Origin: Flavobacteriales bacterium
Lineage (GTDB): Bacteria; Bacteroidota; Bacteroidia; Flavobacteriales; Flavobacteriaceae
Direction of reading: 5' to 3'
Length of the DNA: 53,146 nt
NCBI GenBank assembly: GCA_011525015.1
Contig: WTJC01000019.1
Coordinates: forward strand, 1-53,146
The notes below the pieces were generated by a model. That model made no database searches. It was given only the letters and a program-made list of their open reading frames with translations, and was not told the origin of the DNA. Of the stretch, positions 40,263 through 52,958 are shown in pieces. The translations under genes were made by a program, and so were the position numbers. Within the stretch, counting starts at the first letter, position 1. Each line of letters starts with the position of its first letter.

Positions 40263-43200
40263 TTAGAACTTAAATTCTTCTTTACGGGCCATGATCTCAT
40301 CGTATTCTTCTTTAGAACCAACGATGATACTCTCATAATCTCTCATTCCTGTTCCTGCTGGGATTTTATGTCCAACAATTACATTTTCTTTAAGACCTTC
40401 GAGACCGTCAACCTTACCGTTTACAGCAGCCTCGTTGAGTACTTTCGTAGTCTCTTGGAACGAAGCCGCAGAGATAAACGATTTCGTCTGAAGCGAAGCT
40501 CTGGTAATACCTTGAAGAATTGGCGTCGCGGTAGCAGAAACTGCGTCTCGTGCAACAACCAAGGCTTGATCTTGTCTTTTTAGTACTGAATTTTCATCTC
40601 TGAGTTCTCTAGCACTAACGATTTGACCTGCCTTTAGGTTTTCAGAATCCCCTGCATCTTCAATCACTTTCATTCCGAAAATTTGATCGTTCTCTCTGAT
40701 AAAGTCATCCTTGTGTACGAGTTGGTTTTCTAAAAAGATCGTATCTCCTGCATCTTCAATTCTCACCTTACGCATCATCTGTCTAACCACAACCTCGAAA
40801 TGCTTATCATTGATTTTCACCCCTTGCAGTCGGTAAACCTCTTGAATTTCATTCACGAGATACTGTTGCACAGCTGAAGGACCTTTGATTGATAAAATAT
40901 CGTCTGGCGTAATAGATCCATCAGAAAGTGGCATACCTGCTCTGACGTAATCATTTTCTTGAACTAAAATTTGGTTTGATAATTTAACCAAGTATTTTTT
41001 CTGATCACCAGTTTTAGACTCTACAATAATCTCACGGTTACCTCTTTTGATTTTTCCAAAAGTTACTACTCCGTCAATCTCAGAAACTACCGCTGGGTTT
41101 GATGGATTACGCGCTTCAAAGAGCTCAGTTACCCTTGGAAGACCTCCTGTAATATCACCTGTTTTTGCAGACTTTCTAGGAATCTTAACAAGAACTTTAC
41201 CCTCACTAATTCCATCACCATCATTAACCATGATGTGAGATCCCACTGGTAAATTGTAAGATCTTAATGTCTCTCCTTTGTCATTTTGAATATGAAGAGT
41301 TGGAATTAATTTCTTATTACGCGATTCTGAAATTACCTTTTCTTGGAATCCAGTTTGCTCATCAATCTCAACTTGGTAAGTTACCCCTTGCTCGATATTT
41401 TCATAAGCAACCTTTCCTGTAAATTCAGAAACAATTACCCCGTTATAAGGATCCCACTGACAAATTTCAGTGCCATTTTTAATGCTAGCGCCGTTCTTAA
41501 TGAACAATTCTGAACCGTAAGGAATATTGTTTGTAGAAAGTACTGATCCCGTTTTCTTATCGACTATTTTAATCTCAGCCGTTCTAGAAATCACAATGTT
41601 TACCGCCTCACCTTCTGCATTCTGGCCTTTAACTAATCTCAAGTCTTCGATCTCAGCCTTTCCATCGTGTTTCGCAATCAGTTTGTTTTCTTCTGATATG
41701 TTTCCGGCAATACCCCCAACGTGGAAGGTTCTCAATGTAAGCTGAGTTCCAGGTTCACCAATCGATTGAGCAGCAACAACTCCTACAGCTTCACCTCTTT
41801 GAACCATCTTATGCGTTGCGAGATTGCGTCCATAACACTTGGCACAAATTCCTTTCGGAGCTTCACAGGTTAGTGCTGATCTCACTTCGACCATATCAAT
41901 CCCTGCAGACTCAATGGCTTTAGCTACAGACTCAACAATAAGTCCGCCAGCCTCGACAATGAGTTCATCGGTTTGAGGGTTACTCACATCATTTAGAGAA
42001 ACTCTACCAATGATTCTGTCGTATAAGGATTCTACGATTTCTTCATTCTTGCGAAGTGCAGTTACTTCGAGTCCTCTTAATGTTCCACAATCTTCAATAT
42101 TGATGATCACATCCTGAGCGACATCTACAAGTCTTCTGGTTAGATAACCCGCATCCGCTGTTTTCAAGGCGGTATCCGCTAGACCTTTACGAGCACCGTG
42201 TGTCGAAATAAAGTATTCAAGAATAGATAATCCTTCTTTAAAGTTTGAAAGAATTGGATTTTCAATGATTTCTCCACCTCCTGCAGTTGACTTTTTCGGC
42301 TTGGCCATAAGACCACGCATTCCCGTTAACTGTCTAATTTGCTCCTTAGAACCACGAGCTCCAGAATCTAGCATCATATAAACAGAGTTGAAGCCCTGTT
42401 GATCTTCACTGATTCGTTTCATGGCCAATTCGGTAAGCATAGCGTTGGTAGATGTCCAAACATCAATAACTTGATTGTATCGCTCGTTATTGGTGATAAG
42501 ACCCATGTTATAATTCATCATGATTCCGTCAACTTGTCCGTTAGCGTCATCAATCAGACCTTGCTTTTCTGGTGGAATAATAATATCACCTAAACTAAAG
42601 GATAGACCTCCTTTAAAGGCGAAATCAAACCCCATGCTTTTTATTTTATCTAAGAAGGCTGCCGTACGAGGAACATCTGTAACAGACAATACGTGTCCGA
42701 TTATGTTTCTCAAAGCTTTTTTATTCAATACTTGGTTGATAAAACCGGCTTCTTCAGGTACTACTTCGTTGAAGATTACTCTACCAACAGTAGTATCAAT
42801 AAGCTGATATACCAATTCTCCTTCTTCGTTAAAATCTTTAGCTCTAACCTTTATACCGGCATTTAAACTTACTTTTTGCTCGTTGAAAGCAATGTTCACT
42901 TCTTCTGCACTGTAGAAGGTTAAACCTTCTCCTTTAACTGGTTTTTCAGCCGTTCCAACTCTCTTTTTGGTCATGTAATACAGACCAAGTACCATATCCT
43001 GTGAAGGAACGGTAATCGGAGAACCGTTAGCTGGGTTTAAAATGTTTTGAGAAGCCAACATCAATAATTGTGCTTCTAAAATCGCTTCAGGGCCTAAGGG
43101 TAAATGCACAGCCATTTGATCTCCATCGAAATCAGCGTTAAATGCTGTACACGCTAGTGGGTGTAGTCGAATCGCTTTACCCTCTATAAGTTTAGGCTGA

Positions 43201-44561
43201 AAGGCTTGAATTCCCAAACGGTGAAGTGTGGGAGCCCTATTGAGTAAGATAGGATGTCCTTTAAGTACATTTTCAAGAATATCCCATACAATAGGTTCTT
43301 TCTTATCAATGATTTTTTTGGCAGACTTAACCGTCTTTACGACCCCTCTTTCAATGAGTTTTCGAATAACGAATGGCTTGTACAATTCAGCAGCCATGTC
43401 TTTTGGAAGACCACATTCATATAAATTCATCTCAGGCCCTACAACGATTACCGAACGTGCAGAATAATCAACACGCTTTCCCAGTAGGTTTTGACGAAAA
43501 CGACCTTGCTTACCCTTTAAAGAGTCAGAAAGTGATTTCAAGGGTCTGTTTGACTCTGTTTTTACAGCTGAGGCTTTTCTAGTGTTGTCGAATAAAGAAT
43601 CTACAGACTCTTGTAACATTCTCTTTTCATTTCTAAGAATAACCTCTGGCGCTTTGATCTCCATCAATCTTTTCAAACGGTTATTTCTAATGATAACTCT
43701 TCGGTAAAGATCATTTAAATCAGAAGTCGCGAATCTACCACCATCTAAAGGAACCAATGGTCTTAACTCTGGTGGTATAACTGGTATAACTTTTAAAATC
43801 ATCCACTCAGGAAGATTTTCACGGTTTTCTTGACTGTCTTTAAAAGCCTCAACAACTTGAAGTCTCTTAAGGGCTTCAGTCTTACGCTGCTTTGAAGTTT
43901 CAGTATTCGCCTTATGACGAAGCTCATATGATAAGCTCTCTAAATCAATTCTATTTAATAATTCAACCAAACACTCTGCACCCATCTTAGCGATGAATTT
44001 ATTCGGATCAGAATCTTCTAAATATTGATTGTCTTGTGGAAGACTATCCATAATATTCAGGTACTCTTCTTCGGTTAAGAAATCCATTTTTTTGATTTCT
44101 TCTCCCTCTGGACCTTGCGCAGCTCCAGGCTGAATTACCACATAGCGCTCATAATAAATAATCATATCGAGCTTCTTTGAAGGCAATCCAAGAAGGTAAC
44201 CAATCTTGTTTGGTAAAGATCTGAAATACCAGATGTGAGCAACTGGAACGACAAGGCTGATGTGACCTACACGATCTCTTCTTACCTTTTTCTCGGTAAC
44301 CTCAACCCCACATCTGTCACAAACGATTCCGCGGTATCTAATTCTCTTGTACTTACCACAGGCACATTCATAATCTTTAACAGGGCCAAAAATACGCTCA
44401 CAAAACAAACCGTCTCTTTCGGGCTTGTGTGTACGATAATTTATTGTTTCCGGTTTTAACACCTCTCCTCTAGACTCACCTAAAATGGTCTCAGGTGATG
44501 CTAAACCGATTGAAATTTTATTAAATCTCTTTTGTGTGTTGTTTTCTTTAGTTCTCGCCAT
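40263..44561 (-). CDS. rpoC: DNA-directed RNA polymerase subunit beta'
   Basis: 1432 aa catalytic subunit. Zinc site 1 is CACGKYKR ... VCDRCGVEV near residues 65-85. The catalytic Asp triad is [12 protein letters not shown] near 475. Zinc site 2 is [13 protein letters not shown] near 900. The trigger-loop region [22 protein letters not shown] is complete. It is separated from rpoB by 41 bp. Many antisense frames over it are shadows. Confidence 0.98.
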   Translation of the reverse strand: MARTKENNTQKRFNKISIGLASPETILGESRGEVLKPETINYRTHKPERDGLFCERIFGPVKDYECACGKYKRIRYRGIVCDRCGVEVTEKKVRRDRVGHISLVVPVAHIWYFRSLPNKIGYLLGLPSKKLDMIIYYERYVVIQPGAAQGPEGEEIKKMDFLTEEEYLNIMDSLPQDNQYLEDSDPNKFIAKMGAECLVELLNRIDLESLSYELRHKANTETSKQRKTEALKRLQVVEAFKDSQENRENLPEWMILKVIPVIPPELRPLVPLDGGRFATSDLNDLYRRVIIRNNRLKRLMEIKAPEVILRNEKRMLQESVDSLFDNTRKASAVKTESNRPLKSLSDSLKGKQGRFRQNLLGKRVDYSARSVIVVGPEMNLYECGLPKDMAAELYKPFVIRKLIERGVVKTVKSAKKIIDKKEPIVWDILENVLKGHPILLNRAPTLHRLGIQAFQPKLIEGKAIRLHPLACTAFNADFDGDQMAVHLPLGPEAILEAQLLMLASQNILNPANGSPITVPSQDMVLGLYYMTKKRVGTAEKPVKGEGLTFYSAEEVNIAFNEQKVSLNAGIKVRAKDFNEEGELVYQLIDTTVGRVIFNEVVPEEAGFINQVLNKKALRNIIGHVLSVTDVPRTAAFLDKIKSMGFDFAFKGGLSFSLGDIIIPPEKQGLIDDANGQVDGIMMNYNMGLITNNERYNQVIDVWTSTNAMLTELAMKRISEDQQGFNSVYMMLDSGARGSKEQIRQLTGMRGLMAKPKKSTAGGGEIIENPILSNFKEGLSILEYFISTHGARKGLADTALKTADAGYLTRRLVDVAQDVIINIEDCGTLRGLEVTALRKNEEIVESLYDRIIGRVSLNDVSNPQTDELIVEAGGLIVESVAKAIESAGIDMVEVRSALTCEAPKGICAKCYGRNLATHKMVQRGEAVGVVAAQSIGEPGTQLTLRTFHVGGIAGNISEENKLIAKHDGKAEIEDLRLVKGQNAEGEAVNIVISRTAEIKIVDKKTGSVLSTNNIPYGSELFIKNGASIKNGTEICQWDPYNGVIVSEFTGKVAYENIEQGVTYQVEIDEQTGFQEKVISESRNKKLIPTLHIQNDKGETLRSYNLPVGSHIMVNDGDGISEGKVLVKIPRKSAKTGDITGGLPRVTELFEARNPSNPAVVSEIDGVVTFGKIKRGNREIIVESKTGDQKKYLVKLSNQILVQENDYVRAGMPLSDGSITPDDILSIKGPSAVQQYLVNEIQEVYRLQGVKINDKHFEVVVRQMMRKVRIEDAGDTIFLENQLVHKDDFIRENDQIFGMKVIEDAGDSENLKAGQIVSARELRDENSVLKRQDQALVVARDAVSATATPILQGITRASLQTKSFISAASFQETTKVLNEAAVNGKVDGLEGLKENVIVGHKIPAGTGMRDYESIIVGSKEEYDEIMARKEEFKF

Positions 44562-44602
44562 AATACTTCGAGGTAGATTTTAATGTTTTTTGTTTTAGGA
44601 TT

Positions 44603-47600
44603 TTACTCTTCTAATCGAATATCTAATCCTAATCCTTTTAATTCATGCATGAGCACGTTAAATGATTCAGGTAAACCAGGTTCTGGCATCGTCTCTCCCT
44701 TCACGATAGATTCGTATGTTTTCGCTCTACCGATTACGTCATCTGATTTAACTGTTAAAATTTCTCTAAGTGTCGAAGAGGCACCATAGGCTTCAAGCGC
44801 CCATACTTCCATTTCTCCGAATCTCTGACCTCCGAATTGCGCTTTACCTCCTAAAGGTTGCTGCGTAATAAGTGAGTAAGGTCCAATAGATCTCGCATGC
44901 ATCTTGTCGTCAACCATATGTCCTAATTTCAACATATAGATCACACCAACTGTAGCAGGTTGATCAAAACGCTCACCTGTACCACCGTCGTATAAGTAGG
45001 TGTGTCCGTATTGTGGAACACCTGCTTTTTCAGTGATTTCATTGATTTGTGCAAGAGTAGCACCATCAAAGATAGGTGTGGCATATTTTTCACCTAATTT
45101 TTGACCGGCCCAACCTAATACAGTTTCATAAATCTGACCGATGTTCATTCGAGAAGGTACACCCAGTGGATTTAAAACAATATCAACTGGTGTTCCGTCT
45201 TCTAAGAATGGCATATCAGCTTCACGGACTATTCGGGCAACAATACCTTTGTTACCGTGTCTACCTGCCATTTTATCTCCAACTTTAAGTTTTCTCTTTT
45301 TAGCGATATAAACTTTAGCAAGCTTCATGATTCCCGCAGGCAGTTCGTCTCCAACAGAAATGGTAAACTTATCTCTTCTCAAATTACCCTGCATATCATT
45401 AAGCTTGATCTTGTAATTGTGAAGAAGGTCGTTGACCATAGCATTGATTTTATCATCAGCTGTCCAAGCACTGCTTACCAAGTGAGCAAAATCGTCCACT
45501 GCGTTAAGCATTTTTTGGTTGAATTTCTTGCCTTTTGGTAAAACCTCTTCTCCAAGATCATTGCTGATACCTTGAGATGTTTTTCCGTTAACTAGTGTAT
45601 TTAGTTTTTCAACCAATACATCTTTCAACTTCTGGAATTTTACTTCGTATTCAATTTCTAAAGACTCGATAGCCTGCTTTTCTTCAGAACGCTTTCTCTT
45701 GTCTTTAATCGATCTTGAAAATAATTTCTTGTCGATCACAACTCCTCTTAGAGATGGTGAAGCTTTTAAAGAAGCATCTTTTACATCTCCAGCTTTGTCG
45801 CCGAAAATAGCTCTTAAGAGTTTTTCCTCAGGTGTAGGATCTGATTCTCCTTTTGGAGTAATCTTACCGATAAGAATGTCACCAGGTTTTACTTCTGCTC
45901 CGATTCGAATCATACCATTCTCATCTAATTCGCGAGTTGCTTCTTCAGAAACATTAGGAATGTCATTGGTCAATTCCTCTGCACCTAATTTAGTGTCTCT
46001 TACTTCAAGTGAATATTCATCCACGTGAATTGAGGTAAACAAGTCTTCACGAACGACTTTTTCAGAAATCACAATCGCATCCTCGAAGTTGTATCCCTTC
46101 CAAGGCATGAAAGCCACCTTAAGGTTTCTACCTAAGGCTAACTCTCCGTTTTCTGTTGCGTATCCCTGACAAAGTACCTGACCTTTAGTCACCTTATCGC
46201 CTTTTTGAACAATTGGCTTAAGGTTGATCGAAGTACCTTGGTTGGTTTTTCTGAATTTAATCAGGTCATACACTTTTTTATCGTCGTCAAAACTGACAAG
46301 CTTCTCGTCGTCTGTGCGCTGGTATTGAATTACAATACGCTCTGCATCAACATAATCAACGATTCCTGAATCTTCAGCATTGATTAAAACTCTAGAATCT
46401 TTTGCAACTTGTTTCTCTAATCCCGTCCCGACAATTGGCGAATCAGTTCGCATTAGTGGCACAGCTTGACGCATCATGTTCGATCCCATCAAGGCTCGGT
46501 TCGCATCATCGTGCTCCAAAAATGGAATAAGAGATGCAGAAACGGAGGCGATTTGATTCGGTGCGACATCGGTATAGTTAATTTCTTCTGGACTCGCTAA
46601 TGGGAAATCACCTTCGAGTCTTGCAATCACTTTGTCTTCAGTAATCTTACCTTTTGCATCGAGTGGAATATTCGCCTGAGCAATCTTCATTCCCTCTTCT
46701 TCTTCAGCACTCATGTACGTGAAGTTCTTAGTGTCTACCACTCCTTTTTCAACTTTGCGGTAAGGAGTTTCAAGGAATCCCATACTGTTGACCTTAGAGA
46801 AAACAGATAAAGAAGAAATTAATCCAATGTTCGGACCTTCTGGCGTTTCAATTGGACACAATCTACCGTAATGCGTATAGTGTACGTCTCGAACCTCGAA
46901 ACCTGCACGCTCACGAGAAAGACCACCAGGACCTAAGGCAGATAAACGTCTTTTGTGCGTTATTTCTGCTAATGGATTGGTTTGATCCATAAACTGAGAC
47001 AATTGATTTGTCCCAAAGAATGAATTAATCACTGATGAGAGTGTCTTTGCGTTAATCAAATCGATGGGCGTAAAAACTTCATTATCACGAACATTCATTC
47101 GCTCTCTAATGGTTCTGGCCATACGCGCCAATCCAACACCAAATTGCTGAGAGAGCTGCTCTCCTACTGTTCTTACCCTTCTATTTGATAAGTGATCAAT
47201 ATCATCGATCTCTTCTTTCGAATTGATCAGCTCAATTAAGTACTTAATAATGGTTATGATATCTTCTTTGGTCAGCACCTGCTTGTCCATTCCAATATCT
47301 AAACCTAATTTTTTGTTCATTCTATAGCGTCCTACCTCACCTAAGTTGTAGCGCTGATCAGAGAAAAAGAGTTTGTCGATGATTCCACGAGCCGTTTCTT
47401 CGTCTGGTGGTTCTGCATTTCTCAGTTGACGGTATATGTGTTCAACCGCCTCTTTCTCTGTATTTGTTGGATCTTTTTGCAGTGTATTATGAATAATCGC
47501 GTATTCAGATTGCGTATTATTCTCTTTGTGCAATAAGATTGATTTTACATCTGCCTCGATGATTTCTTCAATGTGTTCTTTTTCAAGAACTGTATCTCTG

Positions 47601-48412
47601 TCAAGAATAATCTCGTTTCGCTCAATAGACACTACTTCACCAGTATCTTCATCAACGAAATCCTCATGCCAAGTATTTAAGACTCTAGCCGCTAGTTTTC
47701 GTCCTAATACTTTTTTAAGTCCAGATTTCGATACCTTAACCTCTTCTGAGAGATCAAAAATTTCAAGAATATCTTTGTCTCTCTCATAACCAATTGCTCT
47801 AAAGAGCGTGGTAACAGGCAATTTCTTCTTTCGATCGATGTATGCGTACATCACACCATTGATGTCGGTCGCAAATTCAATCCAAGACCCTTTGAAAGGA
47901 ATAACTCTTGCCGAATACAGTTTGGTTCCGTTAGCGTGAAATGACTGACCAAAAAAGACACCAGGTGAACGGTGTAACTGAGAAACAACTACACGCTCTG
48001 CTCCATTGATTACAAATGTTCCTGATGGAGTCATATAAGGCATAGTACCCAAATAAACATCCTGTACAATGGTCTCAAAATCTTCGTGTTCTGGATCTGT
48101 ACAATACAGTTTCAATCTCGCTTTTAAGGGAACACTGTAAGTTAGACCTCTTTCTATACATTCTTGAATTGTATATCTAGGCGGATCTATAAAGTAATCC
48201 AAAAACTCTAAAACGAATTGATTTCTGGTATCAGTGATTGGAAAGTTTTCCATGAAAGTATTGTATAAACCTTCATTTCCTCTTTCGTCCGATTTAGTTT
48301 CTAACTGGAAAAAATCTTGAAAGGATTTTACTTGTATGTCCAACAAGTCTGGATAATCGGGGGTGTGCTTTGAAGTAGCAAAATTTAGTCTTTCAATTTG
48401 ATTTGTAATCAT
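44603..48412 (-). CDS. rpoB: DNA-directed RNA polymerase subunit beta
   Basis: 1269 aa. The rifampicin-binding segment [16 protein letters not shown] and [13 protein letters not shown] has the sensitive-type residues (the His-equivalent and Ser). The catalytic/bridge parts [31 protein letters not shown] and the C-terminal [19 protein letters not shown] are intact. It is separated from rplL by a structured 146-bp spacer. Confidence 0.98.
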   Translation of the reverse strand: MITNQIERLNFATSKHTPDYPDLLDIQVKSFQDFFQLETKSDERGNEGLYNTFMENFPITDTRNQFVLEFLDYFIDPPRYTIQECIERGLTYSVPLKARLKLYCTDPEHEDFETIVQDVYLGTMPYMTPSGTFVINGAERVVVSQLHRSPGVFFGQSFHANGTKLYSARVIPFKGSWIEFATDINGVMYAYIDRKKKLPVTTLFRAIGYERDKDILEIFDLSEEVKVSKSGLKKVLGRKLAARVLNTWHEDFVDEDTGEVVSIERNEIILDRDTVLEKEHIEEIIEADVKSILLHKENNTQSEYAIIHNTLQKDPTNTEKEAVEHIYRQLRNAEPPDEETARGIIDKLFFSDQRYNLGEVGRYRMNKKLGLDIGMDKQVLTKEDIITIIKYLIELINSKEEIDDIDHLSNRRVRTVGEQLSQQFGVGLARMARTIRERMNVRDNEVFTPIDLINAKTLSSVINSFFGTNQLSQFMDQTNPLAEITHKRRLSALGPGGLSRERAGFEVRDVHYTHYGRLCPIETPEGPNIGLISSLSVFSKVNSMGFLETPYRKVEKGVVDTKNFTYMSAEEEEGMKIAQANIPLDAKGKITEDKVIARLEGDFPLASPEEINYTDVAPNQIASVSASLIPFLEHDDANRALMGSNMMRQAVPLMRTDSPIVGTGLEKQVAKDSRVLINAEDSGIVDYVDAERIVIQYQRTDDEKLVSFDDDKKVYDLIKFRKTNQGTSINLKPIVQKGDKVTKGQVLCQGYATENGELALGRNLKVAFMPWKGYNFEDAIVISEKVVREDLFTSIHVDEYSLEVRDTKLGAEELTNDIPNVSEEATRELDENGMIRIGAEVKPGDILIGKITPKGESDPTPEEKLLRAIFGDKAGDVKDASLKASPSLRGVVIDKKLFSRSIKDKRKRSEEKQAIESLEIEYEVKFQKLKDVLVEKLNTLVNGKTSQGISNDLGEEVLPKGKKFNQKMLNAVDDFAHLVSSAWTADDKINAMVNDLLHNYKIKLNDMQGNLRRDKFTISVGDELPAGIMKLAKVYIAKKRKLKVGDKMAGRHGNKGIVARIVREADMPFLEDGTPVDIVLNPLGVPSRMNIGQIYETVLGWAGQKLGEKYATPIFDGATLAQINEITEKAGVPQYGHTYLYDGGTGERFDQPATVGVIYMLKLGHMVDDKMHARSIGPYSLITQQPLGGKAQFGGQRFGEMEVWALEAYGASSTLREILTVKSDDVIGRAKTYESIVKGETMPEPGLPESFNVLMHELKGLGLDIRLEE

Positions 48413-48451
48413 TTAGCGGACTTTTTAAATGGTCATTATTTAGAAAAATAC

Positions 48452-48540
48452 CGGTAGTATTCTACCGAAAAAAAACACCTAGGTGTATAAACGGGGTAAG
48501 GTCTTACCGAAATTCATATCGGAAAGACCTTTAAACCCGT
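48452..48540 (-). promoter_or_regulatory. Structured rplL-rpoB spacer, possible partial terminator/attenuator or processing site
   Basis: In minus-strand order: a 50-nt hairpin at 48540-48491 with three stem blocks ACGGG/CCCGT, AAGGTCTT/AAGACCTT and CCGA/TCGG separated by bulges, then the palindrome ACACCTAGGTGT (48486-48475) followed by about eight T, then a second hairpin CGGTAG-TATT-CTACCG (48467-48452). It lies in the 146-bp gap where other bacteria attenuate or cleave between ribosomal and polymerase genes. Confidence 0.6.
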
Positions 48541-48558
48541 AATAATATTTAGAAGAGA

Positions 48559-48939
48559 TTACTTAAGCTCAACTTCAGCTCCAGCTTCTTCTAAAGAATT
48601 TTTGATTCCTTCTGCTTCGTCTTTTGAAACTCCTTCTTTAACAGGTGCAGGTGCACTATCAACAATTCCTTTTGCTTCTTTAAGACCAAGTCCAGTAAGT
48701 TCTTTTACTAATTTAACTACAGCAAGTTTTGAACCTCCTGCCGCTTTAAGAATAACGTCGAACTCTGATTTTTCTTCAGCGGCTTCTCCACCACCAGCTG
48801 CGGCACCACCACCAGCAACAGCAACGGCTGCAGCTGCAGGCTCAATTCCGTATTCTTCTTTTAAAATATCAGCTAATTCATTTACTTCTTTTACTGTAAG
48901 ATTAACTAATTGTTCTGCAAAATCTTTTAAATCTGCCAT
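48559..48939 (-). CDS. rplL: 50S ribosomal protein L7/L12
   Basis: 126 aa stalk protein. The N-terminal dimer helix ([26 protein letters not shown]) is followed by an Ala/Gly hinge and a C-terminal globular domain ([32 protein letters not shown]). It recruits translational GTPases. It is followed by the structured spacer before rpoB. Confidence 0.97.
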   Translation of the reverse strand: MADLKDFAEQLVNLTVKEVNELADILKEEYGIEPAAAAVAVAGGGAAAGGGEAAEEKSEFDVILKAAGGSKLAVVKLVKELTGLGLKEAKGIVDSAPAPVKEGVSKDEAEGIKNSLEEAGAEVELK

Positions 48940-48989
48940 TTTTCTATCGTTTAATAAATTTTAATTATAATGTATTGAGTGCGTACAAA

Positions 48990-49505
48990 TTATTTTTCAG
49001 ATAAGGTTTTTAAAATTCCTGAAAGCTTACTACCTCCAGATTTCAATCCTGAAACAACGTTTTTCGCTGGAGACTGAAGCAACGCAATAACGTCAGCGAT
49101 TAACTCTTCTTTAGACTTAATGCTAACTAGCGCTTCTAAATTTTCATCTCCAATGTAAATCGCCTCTTCAATGAAAGCTCCTTTTAAAATTGGCCTATCT
49201 GCTTTTTTTCTAAAATCCTTGATCAACTTCGCAGGTGCATTTCCAGTATCAGAAATCATCATTGAAGAATTTCCTTTAAGGATTGTAGTCAACTCACCGA
49301 AGTCTTTATCAGAAGCCTCCATTGCCTTCTCAAGCAAGGTGTTTTTTACAACTGACATTTTCACGTTTGCTTTGAAGCAAGCGCGTCTTAAATCAGCTGT
49401 AGTCCCGGCATCTAATCCAGAGATATCAGTGATATACACAGTAGAGGTCCCCTCTAAAACAGCGGTTAAATTCTCTACTACTTGTGCTTTTTCTTCCCTA
49501 GTCAT
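48990..49505 (-). CDS. rplJ: 50S ribosomal protein L10
   Basis: 171 aa. The N-terminal TREEKAQVVENLTAVLEG and the ITDISGLDAGTTADLRR block bind 23S rRNA. The C-terminal helix bears the L7/L12 dimers. In many bacteria L10-L12 represses its own message through a leader; only 23 bp separate it from rplA here, so a long leader cannot be present. Confidence 0.96.
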   Translation of the reverse strand: MTREEKAQVVENLTAVLEGTSTVYITDISGLDAGTTADLRRACFKANVKMSVVKNTLLEKAMEASDKDFGELTTILKGNSSMMISDTGNAPAKLIKDFRKKADRPILKGAFIEEAIYIGDENLEALVSIKSKEELIADVIALLQSPAKNVVSGLKSGGSKLSGILKTLSEK

Positions 49506-49528
49506 TGTTATTAATGTTTAAAGGGTTT

Positions 49529-50218
49529 TTAACTTACTTTAGTATCGAGTTGAACACTAGGACTCATAGTTGAAGACATATAGATGCTCTTCATATAGAC
49601 TCCTTTTGCCGCTGCAGGCTTCATTTTCACTAAGGTTTCAATAAGTTCTTTGGCGTTGCCAGCGATCTTATCTGCCGAGAATGAAACTTTACCTATTGCC
49701 GCATGAACAATTCCAGCTTTGTCTACCTTGAAATCAATTTTTCCGGCTTTTACTTCTGAAACTGCTTTTGCAATGTCCATTGTTACGGTACCTGTCTTTG
49801 GGTTAGGCATTAAACCTCTTGGTCCTAAAACTCTACCTAGAGGACCTAATTTTCCCATTACACTTGGCATTGTAATAATAACATCTACATCAGTCCAACC
49901 TGATTTAATTTTATCCAGGTACTCGTCAAGTCCAACAAAATCCGCACCAGCTTCTTTAGCCTCTGCTTCTTTATCAGGAGTAACCAATGCTAAAACTTTA
50001 ACATCTTTACCTGTTCCATGAGGAAGTGTAACCACCCCTCTTACCATTTGATTCGCTTTTCTAGGATCAACTCCTAATCTAACAGCAATATCTACAGAAG
50101 CGTCGAACTTTGCCGTTGTCACTTCTTTAATCAGTTGAGCAGCCTCATCAATTGAATACAATTTGTTTCTATCGATTTTAGCGCTAACTGCCTTTTGATT
50201 TTTTGTCAATTTTCCCAT
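49529..50218 (-). CDS. rplA: 50S ribosomal protein L1
   Basis: 229 aa, forms the mobile L1 stalk near the E site. Motifs are [23 protein letters not shown] near 40 and the [12 protein letters not shown] block near 135. It follows rplK by 14 bp. Confidence 0.97.
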   Translation of the reverse strand: MGKLTKNQKAVSAKIDRNKLYSIDEAAQLIKEVTTAKFDASVDIAVRLGVDPRKANQMVRGVVTLPHGTGKDVKVLALVTPDKEAEAKEAGADFVGLDEYLDKIKSGWTDVDVIITMPSVMGKLGPLGRVLGPRGLMPNPKTGTVTMDIAKAVSEVKAGKIDFKVDKAGIVHAAIGKVSFSADKIAGNAKELIETLVKMKPAAAKGVYMKSIYMSSTMSPSVQLDTKVS

Positions 50219-50232
50219 TGCTATTAATTTTA

Positions 50233-50676
50233 TTAAGCGTCCGCCGGCTTAGTTCCTGTTACTTTCAGTCCCATAGAACGAGCAGTACCTGCTATCATGT
50301 TCATTGCTGAACCAACTGTAAAAGCGTTTAAATCGACCATTTTATCTTCGGCGATAACTTTTACTTGATCCCAACTTACCGATCCAACTTTCGCACGGTT
50401 TGGTTCTCCTGAACCTTTTTTCAATTTTGCTGCTTCCAACAATTGTACGGCCGCCGGTGGTGTCTTTACAACGAATTCAAAAGACTTGTCTTTGTATACG
50501 GTTATCACAACAGGTAATACTTTTCCCTGTTTATCTTGAGTTCTCGCATTGAACTGCTTACAGAACTCCATGATATTGACTCCCGCAGCACCTAAGGCGG
50601 GTCCAACCGGTGGCGATGGGTTCGCAGCACCTCCCCTAACTTGTAGTTTTACAACCTTATCTACTTCTTTTGCCAT
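50233..50676 (-). CDS. rplK: 50S ribosomal protein L11
   Basis: 147 aa. The N-terminal [24 protein letters not shown] and the C-terminal [12 protein letters not shown] rRNA-binding part are classical. It is part of the GTPase centre with L10-L12. Confidence 0.97.
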   Translation of the reverse strand: MAKEVDKVVKLQVRGGAANPSPPVGPALGAAGVNIMEFCKQFNARTQDKQGKVLPVVITVYKDKSFEFVVKTPPAAVQLLEAAKLKKGSGEPNRAKVGSVSWDQVKVIAEDKMVDLNAFTVGSAMNMIAGTARSMGLKVTGTKPADA

Positions 50677-50740
50677 GATTAAAAATTAAATTGACCGTCT
50701 GTATAATTGGAAGCTATACATTCGGCGATATATGTAACAT

Positions 50741-51307
50741 TTAAATTTTCTCTACTTGCATATAGCTCAACTCAAGAGGTGTCTTTCTACCAAATATTTT
50801 CACCATTACCTCTAGCTTGCGCTTTTCTTCATTAATCTTTTCTACACTGCCATTAAAACCATTAAAAGGACCGTCAATAACCTTCACCGTCTCACCTAAG
50901 ACGTAAGGGATATTTACGCTGTCTTCAGCAGTTGCTAGTTCGTCAACTTTTCCTAGCATTCTATTTACTTCTGCCTTTCTCAAAGGCACAGGATCACCAC
51001 CTTTGGTTTCACCTAAAAATCCAATCACATTGGTAATGGATCTAATAATGTGCACCATTTCTCCACCTAAATTGGCTTTGATCATGATATAACCAGGAAA
51101 GTATGTGCGTTCCTTATTTATTTTTTTACCATTTCGAATTTGAACAACCTTTTCGGTAGGAACCAAAACATCCTCTAGGTAATTACCGAAACCTTGTCGT
51201 TCTACTTCAGTTTCGATATAACTTTTAATTTTGTTCTCTTGACCACTAACAGCCCTTACCACATACCACTTTTTCTCTAAGCTATCTGACATACCTAATT
51301 TGGTCAT
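50741..51307 (-). CDS. nusG: Transcription termination/antitermination factor NusG
   Basis: 188 aa. The NGN domain (KKWYVVRAVSGQENKIKSYIE; TYFPGYIMIKAN) binds RNA polymerase, and the KOW domain (GETVKVIDGPFNGFNGSVEKI) couples to ribosome or Rho. The frame starts at ATG 51307, 8 bp after the secE stop. The second Met at 51292 (MSDSLEKKWY) also fits the family N-terminus. Confidence 0.96.
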   Translation of the reverse strand: MTKLGMSDSLEKKWYVVRAVSGQENKIKSYIETEVERQGFGNYLEDVLVPTEKVVQIRNGKKINKERTYFPGYIMIKANLGGEMVHIIRSITNVIGFLGETKGGDPVPLRKAEVNRMLGKVDELATAEDSVNIPYVLGETVKVIDGPFNGFNGSVEKINEEKRKLEVMVKIFGRKTPLELSYMQVEKI

Positions 51308-51315
51308 TTAAAGGG

Positions 51316-51501
51316 TTACCCTAATTGTTCAAAGTACAGACGTACTAATCGACTAAACACTGTGTCAATACCCCAGGTTAAAAGAGCAAAAACAATTGAA
51401 AACACAGCGACCATAACCATGTAGTTATACGCTTTATCACGACTAAGCCAAGTCACGTTTTCTTTGAGTTCGGCTATCGATTCTTTGATATATGTTAACA
51501 T
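51316..51501 (-). CDS. secE: Preprotein translocase subunit SecE
   Basis: 61 aa with one transmembrane helix (NYMVMVAVFSIVFALLTWGI). The short N-terminal amphipathic stretch ESIAELKENVTWLSRDKA matches the SecE signature. It is the single-helix form usual outside Enterobacteria, and lies 34 bp after tRNA-Trp in transcription order. Confidence 0.93.
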   Translation of the reverse strand: MLTYIKESIAELKENVTWLSRDKAYNYMVMVAVFSIVFALLTWGIDTVFSRLVRLYFEQLG

Positions 51502-51535
51502 AATTTCAGTGTTTTTTAATATTCATTCCACTTTG

Positions 51536-51608
51536 CACGGGAGGAGAGACTCGAACTCCCGACACCTGGTTTTGGAGACCAGTGCTCTACCAACTGAGCT
51601 ACACCCGT
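51536..51608 (-). tRNA. tRNA-Trp (CCA)
   Basis: 73 nt cloverleaf. The anticodon arm is CTGGT-CTCCAAA-ACCAG with CCA. The D stem GCTC/GAGC and T stem GGGAG/CTCTC (one G-U) are intact. The acceptor ACGGGTG/CTCCCGT has a U6-U67 mismatch. CCA is not encoded. It sits between tuf and secE, the usual place in Flavobacteria. Confidence 0.95.
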
Positions 51609-51680
51609 TTGTAATACGCCAAAAGGTTTCTGCGAGATAACACCCACAGTAACCCTTTGACAATTACTATTACTATAAGA

Positions 51681-52868
51681 TTAGTCTAAAATCTCAGTTA
51701 CCTGACCAGCACCAACTGTACGACCTCCTTCACGAATCGCAAAACGTAAACCTACGTTTAATGCAATCGGCTGGATTAAATCAACAGTGATTGTCAAGTT
51801 ATCTCCTGGCATAACCATCTCTACGCCATCAGGCAAGTTGATGTTACCAGTAACGTCAGTTGTTCTTACATAGAACTGTGGACGATAGTTATTGTGGAAT
51901 GGAGTGTGTCTACCACCTTCTTCTTTTTTCAAGATATACACCTCAGCTTTGAACTTGGCGTGTGGAGTTACAGATCCTGGCTTACAAATAACCATTCCTC
52001 TTTTGATGTCTGACTTTTCAATACCTCTAAGAAGGATACCAACGTTATCACCAGCTTCACCTCTATCAAGAATTTTACGGAACATCTCTACCCCAGTAAT
52101 TGTTGAAGATAATTTTTCAGCTCCCATACCGATGATATCAACCGCATCTCCAGTGTTAGAAACTCCTGTCTCAATTCTACCTGTTGCCACTGTACCTCTA
52201 CCAGTAATAGTGAAAACATCTTCGATAGGCATTAAGAAATCTTTATCTACATCACGAGCAGGAAGTTCAATCCAGCTATCAACTGCAGCCATAAGCTCCA
52301 TAACTGTATCAACCCATTTTTGCTCACCGTTAAGAGCTCCAAGTGCAGATCCTGCTACTACAGGTCCTTCGTCACCGTCGTACTCGTAGAAAGATAAAAG
52401 TTCACGAACTTCCATTTCAACAAGTTCTAATAACTCTTCATCATCTACCATATCTACTTTGTTCAAAAACACAACGATTCTAGGAATACCAACCTGTCTT
52501 CCTAAAAGTATGTGCTCTCTAGTTTGTGGCATTGGTCCATCTGTTGCAGCAACAACAAGAATAGCACCATCCATTTGAGCCGCACCAGTTACCATGTTCT
52601 TCACGTAATCCGCGTGACCAGGACAGTCAACGTGCGCATAGTGACGATTTTCAGTTTGGTATTCTACGTGCGAAGTATTAATTGTGATTCCACGTTCTTT
52701 CTCTTCAGGAGCGTTATCAATTGAATCAAAACTTCTCAATTCAGAAAGACCTGCGTTAGCTAAAACAGTTGTGATAGCTGCAGTAAGAGTGGTTTTACCG
52801 TGATCTACGTGTCCAATAGTACCAATGTTTAAGTGGGGTTTGGAACGATCAAAAGTTTCCTTTGCCAT
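51681..52868 (-). CDS. tuf: Elongation factor Tu
   Basis: 395 aa GTPase that delivers aminoacyl-tRNA. The P-loop [22 protein letters not shown] and SALGA motifs are complete, and the C-terminal beta barrels end with [11 protein letters not shown]. It lies between tRNA-Thr and tRNA-Trp as in many Bacteroidetes. Confidence 0.98.
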   Translation of the reverse strand: MAKETFDRSKPHLNIGTIGHVDHGKTTLTAAITTVLANAGLSELRSFDSIDNAPEEKERGITINTSHVEYQTENRHYAHVDCPGHADYVKNMVTGAAQMDGAILVVAATDGPMPQTREHILLGRQVGIPRIVVFLNKVDMVDDEELLELVEMEVRELLSFYEYDGDEGPVVAGSALGALNGEQKWVDTVMELMAAVDSWIELPARDVDKDFLMPIEDVFTITGRGTVATGRIETGVSNTGDAVDIIGMGAEKLSSTITGVEMFRKILDRGEAGDNVGILLRGIEKSDIKRGMVICKPGSVTPHAKFKAEVYILKKEEGGRHTPFHNNYRPQFYVRTTDVTGNINLPDGVEMVMPGDNLTITVDLIQPIALNVGLRFAIREGGRTVGAGQVTEILD

Positions 52869-52958
52869 TTTAAATGAATTTAATCTTAGTTTATATTAGT
52901 GTACAATTTTTAATCAATTTTAAAAAAAGCTCCTACCTCATATTCTATTCTCGCATTG

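Noticed and set aside
40259-40336. Longer DUF3467 protein
   Set aside because: The extension lies entirely inside rpoC and the DUF3467 core begins after the ATG at 40258.
45699-46028. 109-codon open frame antisense to rpoB
   Set aside because: No start context, composition mirrors rpoB, and such frames are frequent over long conserved genes.
48602-48964. 120-codon open frame antisense to rplL, rich in Ala and Pro
   Set aside because: It is the reverse reading of the Ala/Gly hinge of L7/L12; a low-complexity shadow.
51892-52389. 165-codon open frame antisense to tuf
   Set aside because: Long because of tuf codon bias; no domain or ribosome-binding context.
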